DNA of 64,000 bases. It comes from Chaetorhynchus papuensis (Eukaryota > Chordata > Aves > Passeriformes > Rhipiduridae). Of this stretch, positions 32,301-42,067 are shown piece by piece. The position numbers and the translations under genes are program-made. The notes beneath the pieces are model-generated. The model was not told where the DNA came from, did not search any database, and worked only from the letters and a program-made list of their open reading frames with translations. The DNA lies in assembly GCA_013396525.1 (NCBI GenBank), contig VWYX01000008.1, positions 1,488,001-1,552,000 of the forward strand. The letters are read 5' to 3'. Every line of letters begins with the position of its first letter. Positions within the stretch are counted from its first letter, which is position 1.

Positions 32301-35300
32301 GTGTAAAAGGAGCACACACAGCATATAAAAAAAAGGATTTATATGGGAAAAATTCTATTAGTTAGATAAAAAATAAAATACACATTTGAAATCCTTAGCT
32401 CAACCTTTGTTTAAACACATTTCAAACTTTTTTTGTGCGCAGCCTTGCCAGAATGTATCCTGATATTTTTGCTTTCTGAAACATAACTTTTTGCCCAACT
32501 GCAACACAGCCCAATTTTTGTCCTTTCTGCAGCACACAAAATTAATGCCCTTCTGCCATCTAGTGGCTAAAAAAACCCGGAGCCAAACACCGCTGCTGTA
32601 TTCCAAAACTTCTTCCAACTTTTTACCCACCCAACAGTTTCCCTCACCAACATTAACTAAGTATTAGCACTTTTCCAAAGAGAAGGAAATAAATAGAAGA
32701 TAATTCCCCAAAATTTTTGAGCTGTCAGAAGAATCTGCCCATCCTGGCTTGTTCTGAGCCTTGTGGCCTCCTTGGTATAAAGCAGCCTCACAGACTTCTC
32801 AGAGAGAAATATGCTGTAGAGAGTAAGATTTTCATTTACTTTTAGTTACTGCTTTTACAAGGCAGACCTCCAGTCACAGCCAGAGAGTGACAAACTGCAG
32901 CTGTGAAGCTACTGGAAACAGCTGGTCTTTCTGCACAGCTTTGAATTTAGATTCTCACTGCTCTGTTCTCTCAAATTTAAATTAATGTGCTTATTTAACA
33001 TCACAAGTTACTTGTTTTCCTATTGAACTTACATATGGTAAGCAATGGCACATGAAATGCAGTGAAGAATTTCACTGAAAGTACTGCACAGCTGGTGAAG
33101 ACTGGGTTGATGAAAGAAACAAAAAAAAAAAGGACAATAAAACTGTAGTCACTCTAAAGCTTTCTAGACACCTTATTCAAAATGTATTACTTCATGCTGC
33201 CAAATTGAAGCTTTGGCAATCAAGATAGAGAGCCCCACTGGTTCAGGTAAAAGTAGATCCAGCCTGGTATTGGGTACTGACTAATAATGAGTCTGAAGAA
33301 ACTAAATTGGATACCAAATATATTCTCATGGAGACCTGACTTAGGAACAAATTCACCAAAGGTCTTAATATCAACACGCCCACTGGACCTTTCTTCCACA
33401 CATACATCTAATCTCTTCTGAACTTATTTAAAATCTTGATATCTGCATATCCCCTGGCTTTAAGTTCTACAGTGGCAATCTGCACTATGCTACAATTATG
33501 TCTTAACACTTGTTTTAAACCTACTGCGTGAACTTTTCATTGGATGTCCCTAGATTCTCTCTGAGGCACAAAGGATGATCACTCTCTCTTCACGCTCTCC
33601 TTTATTACAATCAGAGTTTTAGCTCACATCCCATCTTCCTTTATCCTCTCACATTCCTGCCCTATCTTCCTCCAGGCCAAAGAGTTTTAGCTTCTGTAGG
33701 ACAAATACCTTGTCTCCATGCTTGGATTTTTAAGGCCTTAATTTTCAAGCACCTCATTCCTCTTTAAGCAATCACTACTTTCTTCAAGAAGCTCTGTTAG
33801 ATTTCTCAAACATATTTTTTTCTACAAAATCTGAGTTGAATTCTCTCAATTACCTCATATTTAATCTGAGCAATTTTTTACTTCTGAAGAAAAATGTTGC
33901 AAATTGCATCTTCAAGGAGTTCCCAAAAGATGAATGCCTCAAACTGATGAATAGCCAAATTATTTGAAAAATTTCTTACAGAAAAAAGTCATAGAAATGC
34001 TGATTATTGCCTTTTCTTTGGAAATTATTAACTTTGAGTTGCATAATTTAATAATAGTATTAGCATATCACCTCTTATAAAGAAGACCAAATCAAATATC
34101 AAAACACATGTTTTATAAAGTTGAAAAGAAACCTTTGAAAAATATTTTTCAAGATTTAGAAACAAATGATACATTTGTCTATTTGTTAAAATAAATAATA
34201 CACATGCACATCATGAAACATATTTGAGGAATGATAAAATGAGACAATGTACACTGATTTGCTCAACAGCACATCAAGAGTCTTCTAAGACTAAAGCATC
34301 TTCACTTCTCTCAGAAATTTGTTACCCCAATTAAACTCATAGAATAAACAGCAAAAATAAAAGTATATTAGCCATGAACTTTTTCTAAATTATACTGTTC
34401 ACTTTAATGTAAATGTCCAACAGTAAAAAAAATCAAAACCTCTCTGTAAATGTATTAGCTTTTGTATTAAATATGTCTTAAAAAATCTCACTAAATCCAA
34501 TGTGAAGTAGCCACCCACTGACATTCAACAGCATTTATACACTTTGCATGTTCATTTTTCATCTTTTGCATTTCCAATCACATTTATCCAGTGTATTCAG
34601 AAGTACAGACAAGCAGTAAATAGTTCTTGCTTCCTACTGATTTAACAAAAGTAAGCTTCAGTGAGACTACTATGCTATAAAATGAAAGGCTTTTAACATG
34701 TTCTGTAAAGGGTTACATGTCTGGACTTGGTGAGGCTCCTTTGTGCTACAACCTAGATGGCACATCCAGGCTTTAAAGCAACTTAGACAGCCAGCAGGGG
34801 ATTCCAGTGATGCAGATTAGCTGAGCTGAGTGCAGTAAAACAGATAATTAATGCCATATTCAATTCCCAGCTCCACCAAAGGTCAGGGTTTAAGATGTGG
34901 GGCCATAATTGATGCTAAATGAACTTGGTGGTCTCTTAGCTGCCCAATAAAACTTATGGGAGATATTACAGGTTTCCTTATAGGGAGAGTCTATAAAGAA
35001 ATGCTTTAAGATACAGACCAGATACATTAAATTCATACAACATAAACCACCTTTCTATTAAGACCATCTATAACATTGTGGACCTGGCAAACTGAACACC
35101 AAATCAAGCCTTTTTATGCTTCTATGATTAGAAGGGTAGCACGGCAGCTGATACAACAACAAGAGCGGGGGTACAAGTAGTAACTTACGGTCTAAAAAGT
35201 GAGAACCTGCTGCTTCTATCTGGCCTTGCATCAACTACGTCACAGCCACCTTCATCACCCCCCTCTCCAGCAGGAAGGTCATCACGCTGAGCCTCTGACA

Positions 35301-35301
35301 T
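17079..35301 (-). CDS. CASP7: CASP7, caspase-7 (executioner caspase), complete coding sequence in six exons
   Basis: Six minus-strand exons (35189-35301, 20940-21088, 19944-20072, 19285-19460, 17820-17958, 17079-17302) join in phase into 309 residues; human caspase-7 has 303. Caspase-7 is a cytosolic cysteine protease that initiator caspases activate and that cleaves after DEVD-like sites during apoptosis. Visible features: a prodomain ending DVVD24, a KKK stretch at 39-41 matching the human basic exosite, catalytic His149 in SHGEE and Cys191 in QACRG, the inter-subunit cleavage site IQTD203, and a conserved C298 (human allosteric C290). Caspase-3 is excluded by the N terminus, by the length and by the NRAP/PLEKHS1 neighbours. 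All key residues are intact. Confidence 0.97.
17820..17958 (-). CDS. CASP7: CASP7 exon with catalytic cysteine and inter-subunit linker
   Basis: Joins the preceding Gln to ACRG to form the QACRG active-site pentapeptide. IQTD|S is the activating cleavage site and is followed by GPANDTLETDANPRYKIPVE. Human caspase-7 reads SGPINDTDANPRYK here, so this gene carries three extra residues (LET) between the two linker aspartate sites. Acceptor CTGCTTTCAG, donor CCAG|GTAAGG. Confidence 0.98.
19285..19460 (-). CDS. CASP7: CASP7 exon with catalytic histidine
   Basis: Encodes AEENHSDAACFACILLSHGE, then EGLIYGTDGPMAIKSLTALF and RGDKCKSLIGKPKLFFIQ. The His of SHGEE is the catalytic base and FRGDKC is conserved in executioner caspases. 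Acceptor TTGCCTTGTAG, donor CAG|GTAATA. Confidence 0.98.
19860..19936 (+). repeat. CR1 LINE fragment, 3' end, next to a CASP7 splice donor
   Basis: Reads TTTGAGCAGGGAGTGGATTC, then CAGCGACTTCCAGAGGTCTG and TTCCACTC..ATTCTACAATTCTG, a diverged CR1 3' end in the orientation opposite to CASP7. Its terminal ATTCTG lies just before the exon starting at 19944. Confidence 0.75.
19944..20072 (-). CDS. CASP7: CASP7 exon, large subunit
   Basis: Encodes MGTRNGTDKDAGDLAKSFKN, then LGFEVHTYNDRSRDDMEKLL and KQ. RNGTDKDA carries the arginine that helps to bind the P1 aspartate. Acceptor TTTCTGGCAG, donor CAAG|GTAAAA. A CR1 3' end begins within about 10 bases of this donor. Confidence 0.97.
20940..21088 (-). 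CDS. CASP7: CASP7 exon, start of large subunit
   Basis: Encodes KKKNGEEEQPKPSLSNQYRI, then VTPTFQYNMDYKKVGKCIII and NNKNFEDKT. QYNM and GKCIIINNKNF are caspase-7 signature strands. Acceptor GGTTCACCTAG, donor ACAG|GTAATG. Confidence 0.97.
26614..26642. repeat. CA/TACACA microsatellite
   Basis: CACACACACA followed by four ACATAC units, in CASP7 intron 1. Confidence 0.9.
27295..27425 (-). repeat. Probable old CR1 fragment
   Basis: TAGAGCTGGGAAGGACCTAA and the downstream ACATTCTTGATAGGATGTATG echo the 3' part of the old amniote CR1 consensus in reverse orientation. It is heavily diverged, so the call is tentative. Confidence 0.45.
27785..27918 (+). repeat. CR1 LINE fragment, 3' end
   Basis: Contains GCAGGGAGGTTGGACCAGAT, then GACCCATTGTGGTCCCTTCC and ends GGGATCCTGTGATTCTG, the standard avian CR1 terminus. 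It lies in CASP7 intron 1, antisense to the gene. The left edge is approximate. Confidence 0.9.
30336..30442. repeat. A/C-rich low-complexity tract
   Basis: About 100 bases made almost only of A and C, with CAA triplets alternating with runs of four or five C. The minus strand, which is the CASP7 transcript sense, carries GGGTGGGTTGGGG at the start and further G runs. Confidence 0.9.
31854..31896. repeat. Tandem duplication of a 21-base unit
   Basis: Two exact copies of GTAGGGCTGGAGCAGATAAAA in direct succession within CASP7 intron 1. There is no sign of a longer array. Confidence 0.9.
33400..33790 (-). repeat. Old amniote CR1/L3-type LINE fragment
   Basis: Phrases such as TTTTCATTGGATGTCCCTAG, then TCCTCCAGGCCAAAGAGTTT and a TTTAAACCTACTGCG stretch follow the internal consensus of old amniote CR1 in reverse orientation. 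It is more diverged than the avian 3' ends elsewhere in the window. Confidence 0.6.
35189..35301 (-). CDS. CASP7: CASP7 first coding exon, prodomain
   Basis: The ATG follows the acceptor TTTATTTGTAG directly, so the upstream exons are wholly untranslated. It reads MSEAQRDDLPAGEGGDEGGC, then DVVDARPDRSSRFSLFR. DVVD|A corresponds to the human DSVD|A prodomain cleavage site and the PDRSS stretch is identical. Donor CC|GTAAGT, phase 2. Confidence 0.95.
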
Positions 35302-35605
35302 CTACAAATAAAAGTACAAGAATGTAAGTGTCCCTCAGTGAGCACTGACATTTTAGAAATACTTCTGTAAACCAGACTGTTTATGGTCTGGTTTATAGAA
35401 GATACACATGAGGGTTTCAGTCAGTTTTATTGTACAATACTTCCTCAAGAAAGAGTGGCTACAGATTTCTGGTCCTGAATTGCTGTGGCATGGCGAATGT
35501 TCAGCCATCTCTATCATCTTGTGACAGTTACCAAAAGGAACTTGTCTAATACCACTCTCAAAAATGCAGATTAGAGTAAAAGTAAAAATAACTTCATGGT
35601 GAGAG

Positions 35606-35760
35606 ATCACAGAATCATAGAATACAATCATAAAACAGAATCAGAATATTCTGAGTTGTAAGAGACCCACCAGGATCATCAAAGCCCAACACCTGGCCTA
35701 CACAGAGTAGCGCCAAGAATCACACAGTGTGCCTGAGTGCGCTGTCCACATCATAGAAGT
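35606..35760 (-). repeat. CR1 LINE fragment, 3' end
   Basis: Starts AGATCACAGAATCATAGAAT and continues TTGTAAGAGACCCACCAGGA, then TCATCAAAGCCCAACACCTG, a CR1 3' end in reverse. It lies about 300 bases upstream of the first CASP7 coding exon, in the same orientation as the gene. Confidence 0.85.
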
Positions 35761-36464
35761 AATTCCCAGAAAGTTTTTCATGGTCTGGAGAGAAGTATGT
35801 TGGGATGAAGGCAAGGAAAACTAATATCAAAACATTTGTACCTGCAATTCTATCCAGTACTAAAACACCCAGAGAGCTCCTGTTTCTTCATTTGCATATA
35901 CACAGTCAAATGCATATAAGTGAAAAAACCGTGTGTATCTTCTACGGGTGGTTTTGACTTAATCTAGGTCATTAAGCAGTTGGGAAACTACAAGAAGGAA
36001 GGACGGCACAATGATCTGCACCAGCTCAGCGCGGCGAGAGAAGCGCAGGGCACACGCACGACCTTCACTCGGGGTGGGACGCACCGAAACATCTCGTCTC
36101 TGGTTCCAGATTTTCATGAGGAAACTAGCAGTGATTCCTGCCCCTTGCCCATAGTTAGGGAGACTAAATTTGTTTTTATCACCCGTTCACACGTTTACAT
36201 CGAGCTTGAAACCCCGGACCCCCGGCAGCAGCAGCAGCTCAGAGGCCACCAGTGGCTGCATGGCTGCACCGGCTGGCCGGGGAGCGGGGCTCTGGTTGAG
36301 CTTTGGGAGCTCCCCGAGAGTAGCAGCAGCTCCCCAGGCTGGGTCTGGACTGAGCTTTGACTTTGGCAAGCACACACAAAGCAGGAAGGGAAGCGCGCAG
36401 GCCGCGGGCGGCAGTGCCGAGGGGCAGCGCGGGGGCTGCCCGGGGAAGCGCGTCCGCAGCAAGG

Positions 36465-36542
36465 NNNNNNNNNNNNNNNNNNNNNNNNNNNNNNNNNNNN
36501 NNNNNNNNNNNNNNNNNNNNNNNNNNNNNNNNNNNNNNNNNN
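36465..36542. other. Assembly gap of 78 N
   Basis: Unresolved bases inside the CpG island; the flanks are very GC-rich, so this is probably a sequencing dropout. The true length may differ. Confidence 0.99.
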
Positions 36543-36608
36543 AGGGGGCAGGGAAAGGCTGGGAAAGGCCCGGGGCTTGCCTTGCTGCTGGGTCCGGCCG
36601 GGCGGGAG

Positions 36609-36645
36609 CGAAAACGAAACTTAAAGCGAAACCTAAAGCGAAAGC
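36609..36645. promoter_or_regulatory. Cluster of interferon-response-like GAAA elements
   Basis: GCGAAAACGAAACT fits the interferon-stimulated response element pattern GAAANNGAAACT exactly, and two more GCGAAA units follow at about 10-base spacing. Such elements bind IRF proteins and the STAT1-STAT2-IRF9 complex. Their position in the CASP7 island suggests interferon control of CASP7. Confidence 0.7.
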
Positions 36646-36697
36646 AGCGGGCGGTGCCCCCGGGGCGGTGCTGGGGCGGGGCGGGCTCCCCTGGCGT

Positions 36698-36758
36698 GTC
36701 CCCGTCCCCATCCCTGACCCCATCCCTGTCCCTATCCCTGTCCGTCCCCCCGTCAGGG
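36698..36758. repeat. CCCTGTCC/CCCATCC imperfect tandem repeat
   Basis: About eight hexamer-like units of CCC(A/T)(T/G)(C/T)C within the CpG island. Confidence 0.8.
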
Positions 36759-36816
36759 TCTCGGGTGCAGCTCCCGGGCCCTCCTCGCTCCCCAGGTAAC
36801 GACGGGCACATCACGG

Positions 36817-36830
36817 CGAAACCGAAATTA
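36817..36830. promoter_or_regulatory. Second interferon-response-like element
   Basis: CGAAACCGAAATTA has two GAAA half sites two bases apart, matching the IRF element spacing. It lies about 170 bases on the upstream side of the main cluster relative to CASP7. Confidence 0.55.
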
Positions 36831-38197
36831 CCGCTTTTTAATAGCTGTGCTCCGTCACACCCCCGCGAAAGAAGAGCCTAAAGTTTCATGGTGACACGAG
36901 ATTGTCTAGATCTAAGGAAATTTTTCCCCTTATATAAACTTCAGTGGCATTTCCTTATCCTCCCAATTATTCTGCGTGTTGCATCTCTGCTAATTACGAT
37001 ATCCCACTGTGTAGCCGTAGCACCAGGCCCAGCAGTCCAGCACATGGACTGAAGATTGGCACAGTCTTGCTAATTACTCCCGGATGCAGGCTCCGATCCT
37101 GCAAAATCATACACCTACCCAGCGGTGCGTGGTGTTTAACATTCACTACCTGAAGAGATTTACATCAAAGAGACATTTTTCAGTGTAACTGCCTCCTAAT
37201 TGGCACAAAACACAGGCATGGTAACAAACAGGCTTTTTCTTCCCGACAGGTCAGTGCCTCGATGCGATGCAGGAGCTCTTGCCGTGTGTCTGCACGCTGC
37301 TGCTGGGACTGCTCCCTGCTTCCTGGGATTATGCCTGTGGCTCCCGGTTGGATGCGTAGCCAAAGTTTTCTCCTGAAAATCACACTAACAGAATCCTATG
37401 GCTCCTCTCATGTCGTCTGTTAGCTGCTTCTTTTCAAGAAGACAGCATCACTTCCAAATCCATAATGGATCACCATGGACAACAGAGACACTGGAAGTGT
37501 ATAGATTGTGGGAGATGTGAGGCGGAGGAGAGGAGAGGGACTCTGTAATTACCAGAAGTGACTGGCAGTAGCACCTGAAATTCAGAACATCCAAATATAC
37601 TTTTCTGATGATGTGTATGGGTGTTTCCCAGGAAATCCAGACTCTGCTTGCTTCTGTATCTTGATGGAAATGTTTATCCATTGCCATCTGGCTACCACAG
37701 CCAAATTAGCAGACCTAGAAATAGCTTTGTTCTAAGGCTCATTGTATTGCTATCAATGCAGTGGTCTGATAATGCTTGCCAGTTTTCAAAAGTTTACTGT
37801 TAGAATTGGTCATGGGGAATTTCTGACTCCAACAGTTGATGAAACTTCTGTTTCTATGTTCTTTTCACATTAGTTGCTGGCATTTACAAAGAGAAAATTT
37901 GATTCCTCAGTGTGCTGCAATACCTTTCTTAAATAAATGTTAATTTTAATGCGGTATATGGTGCTAGAAATTTTTTTTTCAGAAAATCTTGCTTTTTTTC
38001 TGTATGGAGTTAAGGGAAAAATTAGAAGGATAGTAGAAGTAGAAGGAAGTATTTTGCTTCAGGGCATGGAGTGATTGTCACCTAGGAAGGGTCAGGAAGG
38101 AAAACACTTCTCACGTAGAATATGGCACAGCTGGCCCATATGCATTACTGGGCAGGGGGAAGAGCCAGCAGTGTGATACCTATAGCATCACCATTCC

Positions 38198-38252
38198 TCT
38201 CCTCTGCCCTGGAGACTCCCTCTCCTCCGCCCTGGAGACTCCCTCTCCTCCT
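38198..38252. repeat. Tandem duplication of a 24-base unit
   Basis: GCCCTGGAGACTCCCTCTCC appears twice with a period of 24 bases; the two copies are nearly identical. Confidence 0.9.
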
Positions 38253-41200
38253 TAAAAACATTAAAAATGAAGCCTTTGACTGCATATTTGCATTAGGGAA
38301 AATAAGTGTTTAACCACTGTAAGCAGCTGCAGGATGACAATGGGGTGTGCCTTTGGGAAATTGAAAGGTGGATGACATCCTCACTAGCTCTTTCTCTGCT
38401 CTGTATCGTCCTCTTGGTTCTCTTTTCCATTTCTCTCTTACTTTATCTTGCTCTGTTAGAAACATTTGCAAAATCCCTACACTCTCAGGTTTTCCTAACA
38501 CTGGCAACAAGGGGAAAGTGTTAAGCATAAACCCTTTAGTCATGAACTATAAGCAGTTGTTGGTTGGTTTCCAAAACAACAAAAATGTAAAAAGCAACTG
38601 TACAAGTTTAGAAGGTGGTTCTTTACAAGTTTTTACTCATGTCTTGGGAGATTTTGATAAATCTTCCAGCTTTCCTTCAATATTTTTCTAAGCTGGATTT
38701 GCTACTATGCTAAATTTGATTAGCATGGAGAGACTGTGTCAGGCAGAAGGCCCTGAGCCCAGGTAACTAATTAACCACAGGGTTCAGAGAAGGTGAGCTT
38801 AGACAAGGCAGGTATAGTGCTTGAAATTTTACAGGCAGCTTTTATAGTGGATAACACTCCCAGTTTGTGTAGTGAACCAGTACCTTTGGGGTTTTTTTGC
38901 AAACAGAGGGAAGGTAGGGTTGCCATTATTTGTGGTGTCTGGCTTCCTGCTCTTCATGTGCTTGGAACGGCACAGCTGCAATTCAGGAGTTACAGAGGAG
39001 GTGACCCTGACTTGAATGTCTCTTAAGAGGTTACTTTGTGTAACTAATATGTGCTTTTTCACAATCAGATTGAGGGTGCAGAGGTGCTCCACATTTTCTG
39101 TGCAGTTAATTCAATGAATTTAAGGAGGCTGGAGAGGTAACAATGTTTCTTCCTACTAATTTGCACTTTCAAGGTACTGTCTCCTTGTACTTTATGTGTA
39201 ACCACAGTACTTTTAAACCACATTGATTAAGGTTCTACTGTTAAGTAAAGCCTTTTAAGATTTTCATTGATATCAAAAAGCCTTTATGAGGCCTTACTAA
39301 AGGAGGAAAAAAGCCACAATGAGCTTTTAACTGATGAGAAAATGTCTTGCTAAGATTTGTCAAGATAACAAACTTGCACTGGTTTTGTGATTTAATTCCT
39401 TGCATGATCAAAATGCAGAGCGTGCTTTGTAATGAGACCATTCAATGTTTATTTTTCAATAAACTCCCTTTTCTTTTAGCAACTCCGCTTTAATACAGGG
39501 TGGTGAAGAACAGGACAGTTTTGAGGTCCTCAGAAACGGGGAAATCTTTAAGAGACTCCAGCAGAACGGGTGCACAGTGGATATGAGGGAAGTAGTGTGG
39601 CTGGGAATGACAGTGGCTGTAGAGGACATTCTGTCTTACCCCACTTCTCCTCTTGAGCTTGCCGTAACTTGGGAGAAGCAGGAGAACTTGGAAAATGCAT
39701 TTGCTGACTTCCAGCCAAGCTGGTAGTATCTGTCACTGTAAAAGAGAAAAACAGGCTTTGTATATCTTGCAATGAAGTAGGATTTCTCTGTGAAATAAAG
39801 GGTTTTATCTGTCTGAGAGGCCTCTTGGGAAGAACACACGGCCTCATTCCCTTCAGGGCCCTCTGTAAGCTCTTTGGGTGCACAGTGCATGTGGGCTGCA
39901 TGAAGATCCATGCTGGAGTCCTGTCCAGATGGTCAGTGCTCACCATCCAGACTCCTGGATGGTTTGTTCTGGAACAGCCAAGTCTTTATGTTTTTGTGTG
40001 GTTCAGAGATGTCCTGTTTCAGCACCTCTCCAAACTCATTACTGGAAAGTCTTAAGCTATACAGGGACAGGAGCAGGGACAGGAGCAGGTCACGCACCTT
40101 TATTCTTGCTGAAGTGTGAGACAAGGGCTCCAGCATGGATTCAGACAGCATGGAGACAACTAGGACTGTCTGGAAAATGTACAACATGGTGACTCTTGGA
40201 GGAGATGAACACAAAGGGGAGGCAACTGGTGGTGTGCCAATAAGGAGGGGACAGCCTGACCACTGTGACCCTAACACAGGGCACTTGCATAAACAGAATG
40301 GCAATCTGGGACAAGAGGCAAAGCTGTGTGGGAGGGGAACTGGAAGCCTTCCAAACCAATTTGGTTCACAGGTGTGAGCAGGATAAATATTATTGTGATG
40401 TAACTTGGTTGGCATAAATCGCTCTTGAGCCCAAATAAGAATAACATGAGGTAACTCAGCAGTTATTTTAATACAAGAAATTATGTCCTGGGGACATTTT
40501 TTAAAAAGCGAAAATGCATCTGTTTATATACTGATATTAGTTACTTTGAAAGGCCTTTGAGCGTTTTCAGGACTTTGTGCCACTGCTCTTCAGATTAGTG
40601 ACTCTATTTTCAGCACACCAGTTGCTGACAGTACATTGTGCCAGTACATTGTCAGCATTCAGTAAAAGCAGCAATAATAAGTTAAGCAGAACTGCATATC
40701 TCAATAGAGAGATGAATAGGAGGCTCTCTAAGCATTCCCAGAAGGTTTAGACAGAAATTATTTTGATGGAATTTTTTGCAATTTTTAGAAAGGGAAAGTG
40801 CTTAGCAATATCCCAGGACTGCTGCAGGCACAGGAAGTGGGGCAGATGCATGGATGACTACATAGACTTTTACTCAGATTGGGATAACTCTTAGCTGTGT
40901 CCCTGGGTTATGGAGCCCTGCAGCTGGAGGTATTATGACTAGGTGAGATGTAAATTTTACATCCTGACCATTTGTAGCTGGTAGAATTTAACAACTTCTT
41001 TTGTTCAGAGAAGACTTCACAACCCTGATAGCTTGCTTGAATCCTAATATCAGACATAATAATTCCTTATCTTTTTGGTGAGGGAATTTTTATATTCTGA
41101 TCTATTCCAGTCGACTCTTAGTGAACACTGTTAAATAGCTGCTTTGTTCATTCTATTCAAAAGTAAATGGTTCCTTTCTGAAGTTTTTCCTGTAGGAGAT

Positions 41201-41699
41201 AGAAGTTTGGATTTCTACCCGTCATGTTTAGAACTCTTTGAGAAAAGAGGCTCTGCCTGTTTCAGAGTGCATCCCCCTACACCTGGAGATGGAGTGACAG
41301 GTGGATGAAACAGGAAGATATGAGAGATGAGTGTGCTCTGCTCTGTTGACCATAATGTACAAGGTCAAACTGAGCTGGCACCCTGGGAAAAAATTAATGC
41401 CTTGTCTGGGACAATTGCAGTGAACTTCTTCTACATCCACCCAGGGGCCAGGAGGCTTCAAACCCGTCTCTGGCCTGTATCTCTGGTGGTACCTCCTTCT
41501 GCTATGAGGCTGCTCCTAAATACAATAGGAGCAACAGTCCTCCATGAGGTCACTTGTTTATCAGGGTGAGGAGAAACTATGGCAAACTGCTGCTGCTGTA
41601 TGTACCTTTCTCTTCATCCTGGGCTTATGACAGTAAAACTGAAATACGAAATGACCGGGCTCTAACATTCACATGGATGTGATTCGTTTCTCTGAGTTC

Positions 41700-41995
41700 A
41701 TTCTTCTATTTAGAGAAAGATATTGCTACCCTCCCTTCTGCACTGACACAGTTGCCAAAATAACCGCTCTTACTAACTGGCAGCTTTAAAAGCCAGCCTG
41801 CAGCTGACTTTGAAACAGAAGGTCAGCAAAGGGAGCAACAGACTTCAATTCAGAGCTTTAATGGGAGCCATTGACCACAGCAAAAGGCCTTGACTGGAGT
41901 GTCTAGAGTGTGCTTTGCACAGGCCAAAAAGTCACTTTCATACTCTTTGAACCTTTTGTATAAACCTATATATTTTTCACTCTGTGGATTTCAAG
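41700..41995 (+). promoter_or_regulatory. Probable NRAP proximal promoter and 5' untranslated region
   Basis: A TTTAAAAG box at about 41786 lies just before a CAGCTG E-box at 41801-41806, which fits a muscle gene using myogenic bHLH factors. A TATAAA at 41959-41964 is only 32 bases before the ATG, so it may be untranslated leader. Transcript ends are needed to choose between them; there is no CpG island. Confidence 0.4.
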
Positions 41996-42067
41996 ATGAA
42001 TGTGCAGCCGTGTGCTAGATGTGGCTATGGGGTTTACCCTGCTGAGAAGATTAACTGTATAGATCAG
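41996..42067 (+). CDS. NRAP: NRAP exon 1, first LIM zinc finger
   Basis: Encodes MNVQPCARCGYGVYPAEKIN and CIDQ, including the first C-x2-C pair. ATG context CAAGATGA; donor CAG|GTCAGT. Confidence 0.97.

Larger units (their letters stand above)
21089..35188 (-). other. CASP7 intron between first and second coding exons, 14.1 kb
   Basis: AT-rich, with no further exon that joins in phase. It contains CR1 fragments near 27.3, 27.85 and 33.6 kb, simple repeats near 26.6 and 30.4 kb and a tandem duplication at 31.86 kb. Short open frames here have no recognisable similarity. Confidence 0.7.
36020..36880 (-). promoter_or_regulatory. CpG-rich island, probable CASP7 promoter and 5' untranslated exon(s)
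   Basis: GC content and CpG frequency jump sharply against AT-rich flanks, about 0.7-1.6 kb upstream of the first CASP7 coding exon. The acceptor directly before the CASP7 ATG requires an upstream untranslated exon, and this island is the natural place for it. The exon limits cannot be read with confidence, partly because of the assembly gap. Long open frames on both strands here are by-products of the GC content. Confidence 0.8.
36881..41995. other. Interval between the CASP7 island and the NRAP start, about 5.1 kb
   Basis: No gene recognised. It probably contains the NRAP promoter at its right end and perhaps an untranslated NRAP exon. A 24-base tandem duplication lies near 38205. Between 39463 and 40415 overlapping open frames occur on both strands without recognisable similarity. 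Confidence 0.6.

Noticed and set aside
17079..35301. Caspase-3 or caspase-6 instead of caspase-7
   Set aside because: DVVD prodomain site, KKK exosite, QYNM, GKCIIINNKNF and IQTD linker are the caspase-7 pattern, and the neighbours are those of CASP7.
36170..36881. Overlapping open frames of 170-210 codons on both strands in the GC-rich island
   Set aside because: They read through the N gap, occur in several frames at once and have the low-complexity composition expected of CpG-rich DNA without stops.
39933..40415. 160-codon minus-strand open frame upstream of NRAP
   Set aside because: No recognisable domain; it overlaps open frames on the other strand. Kept only as part of a finding.
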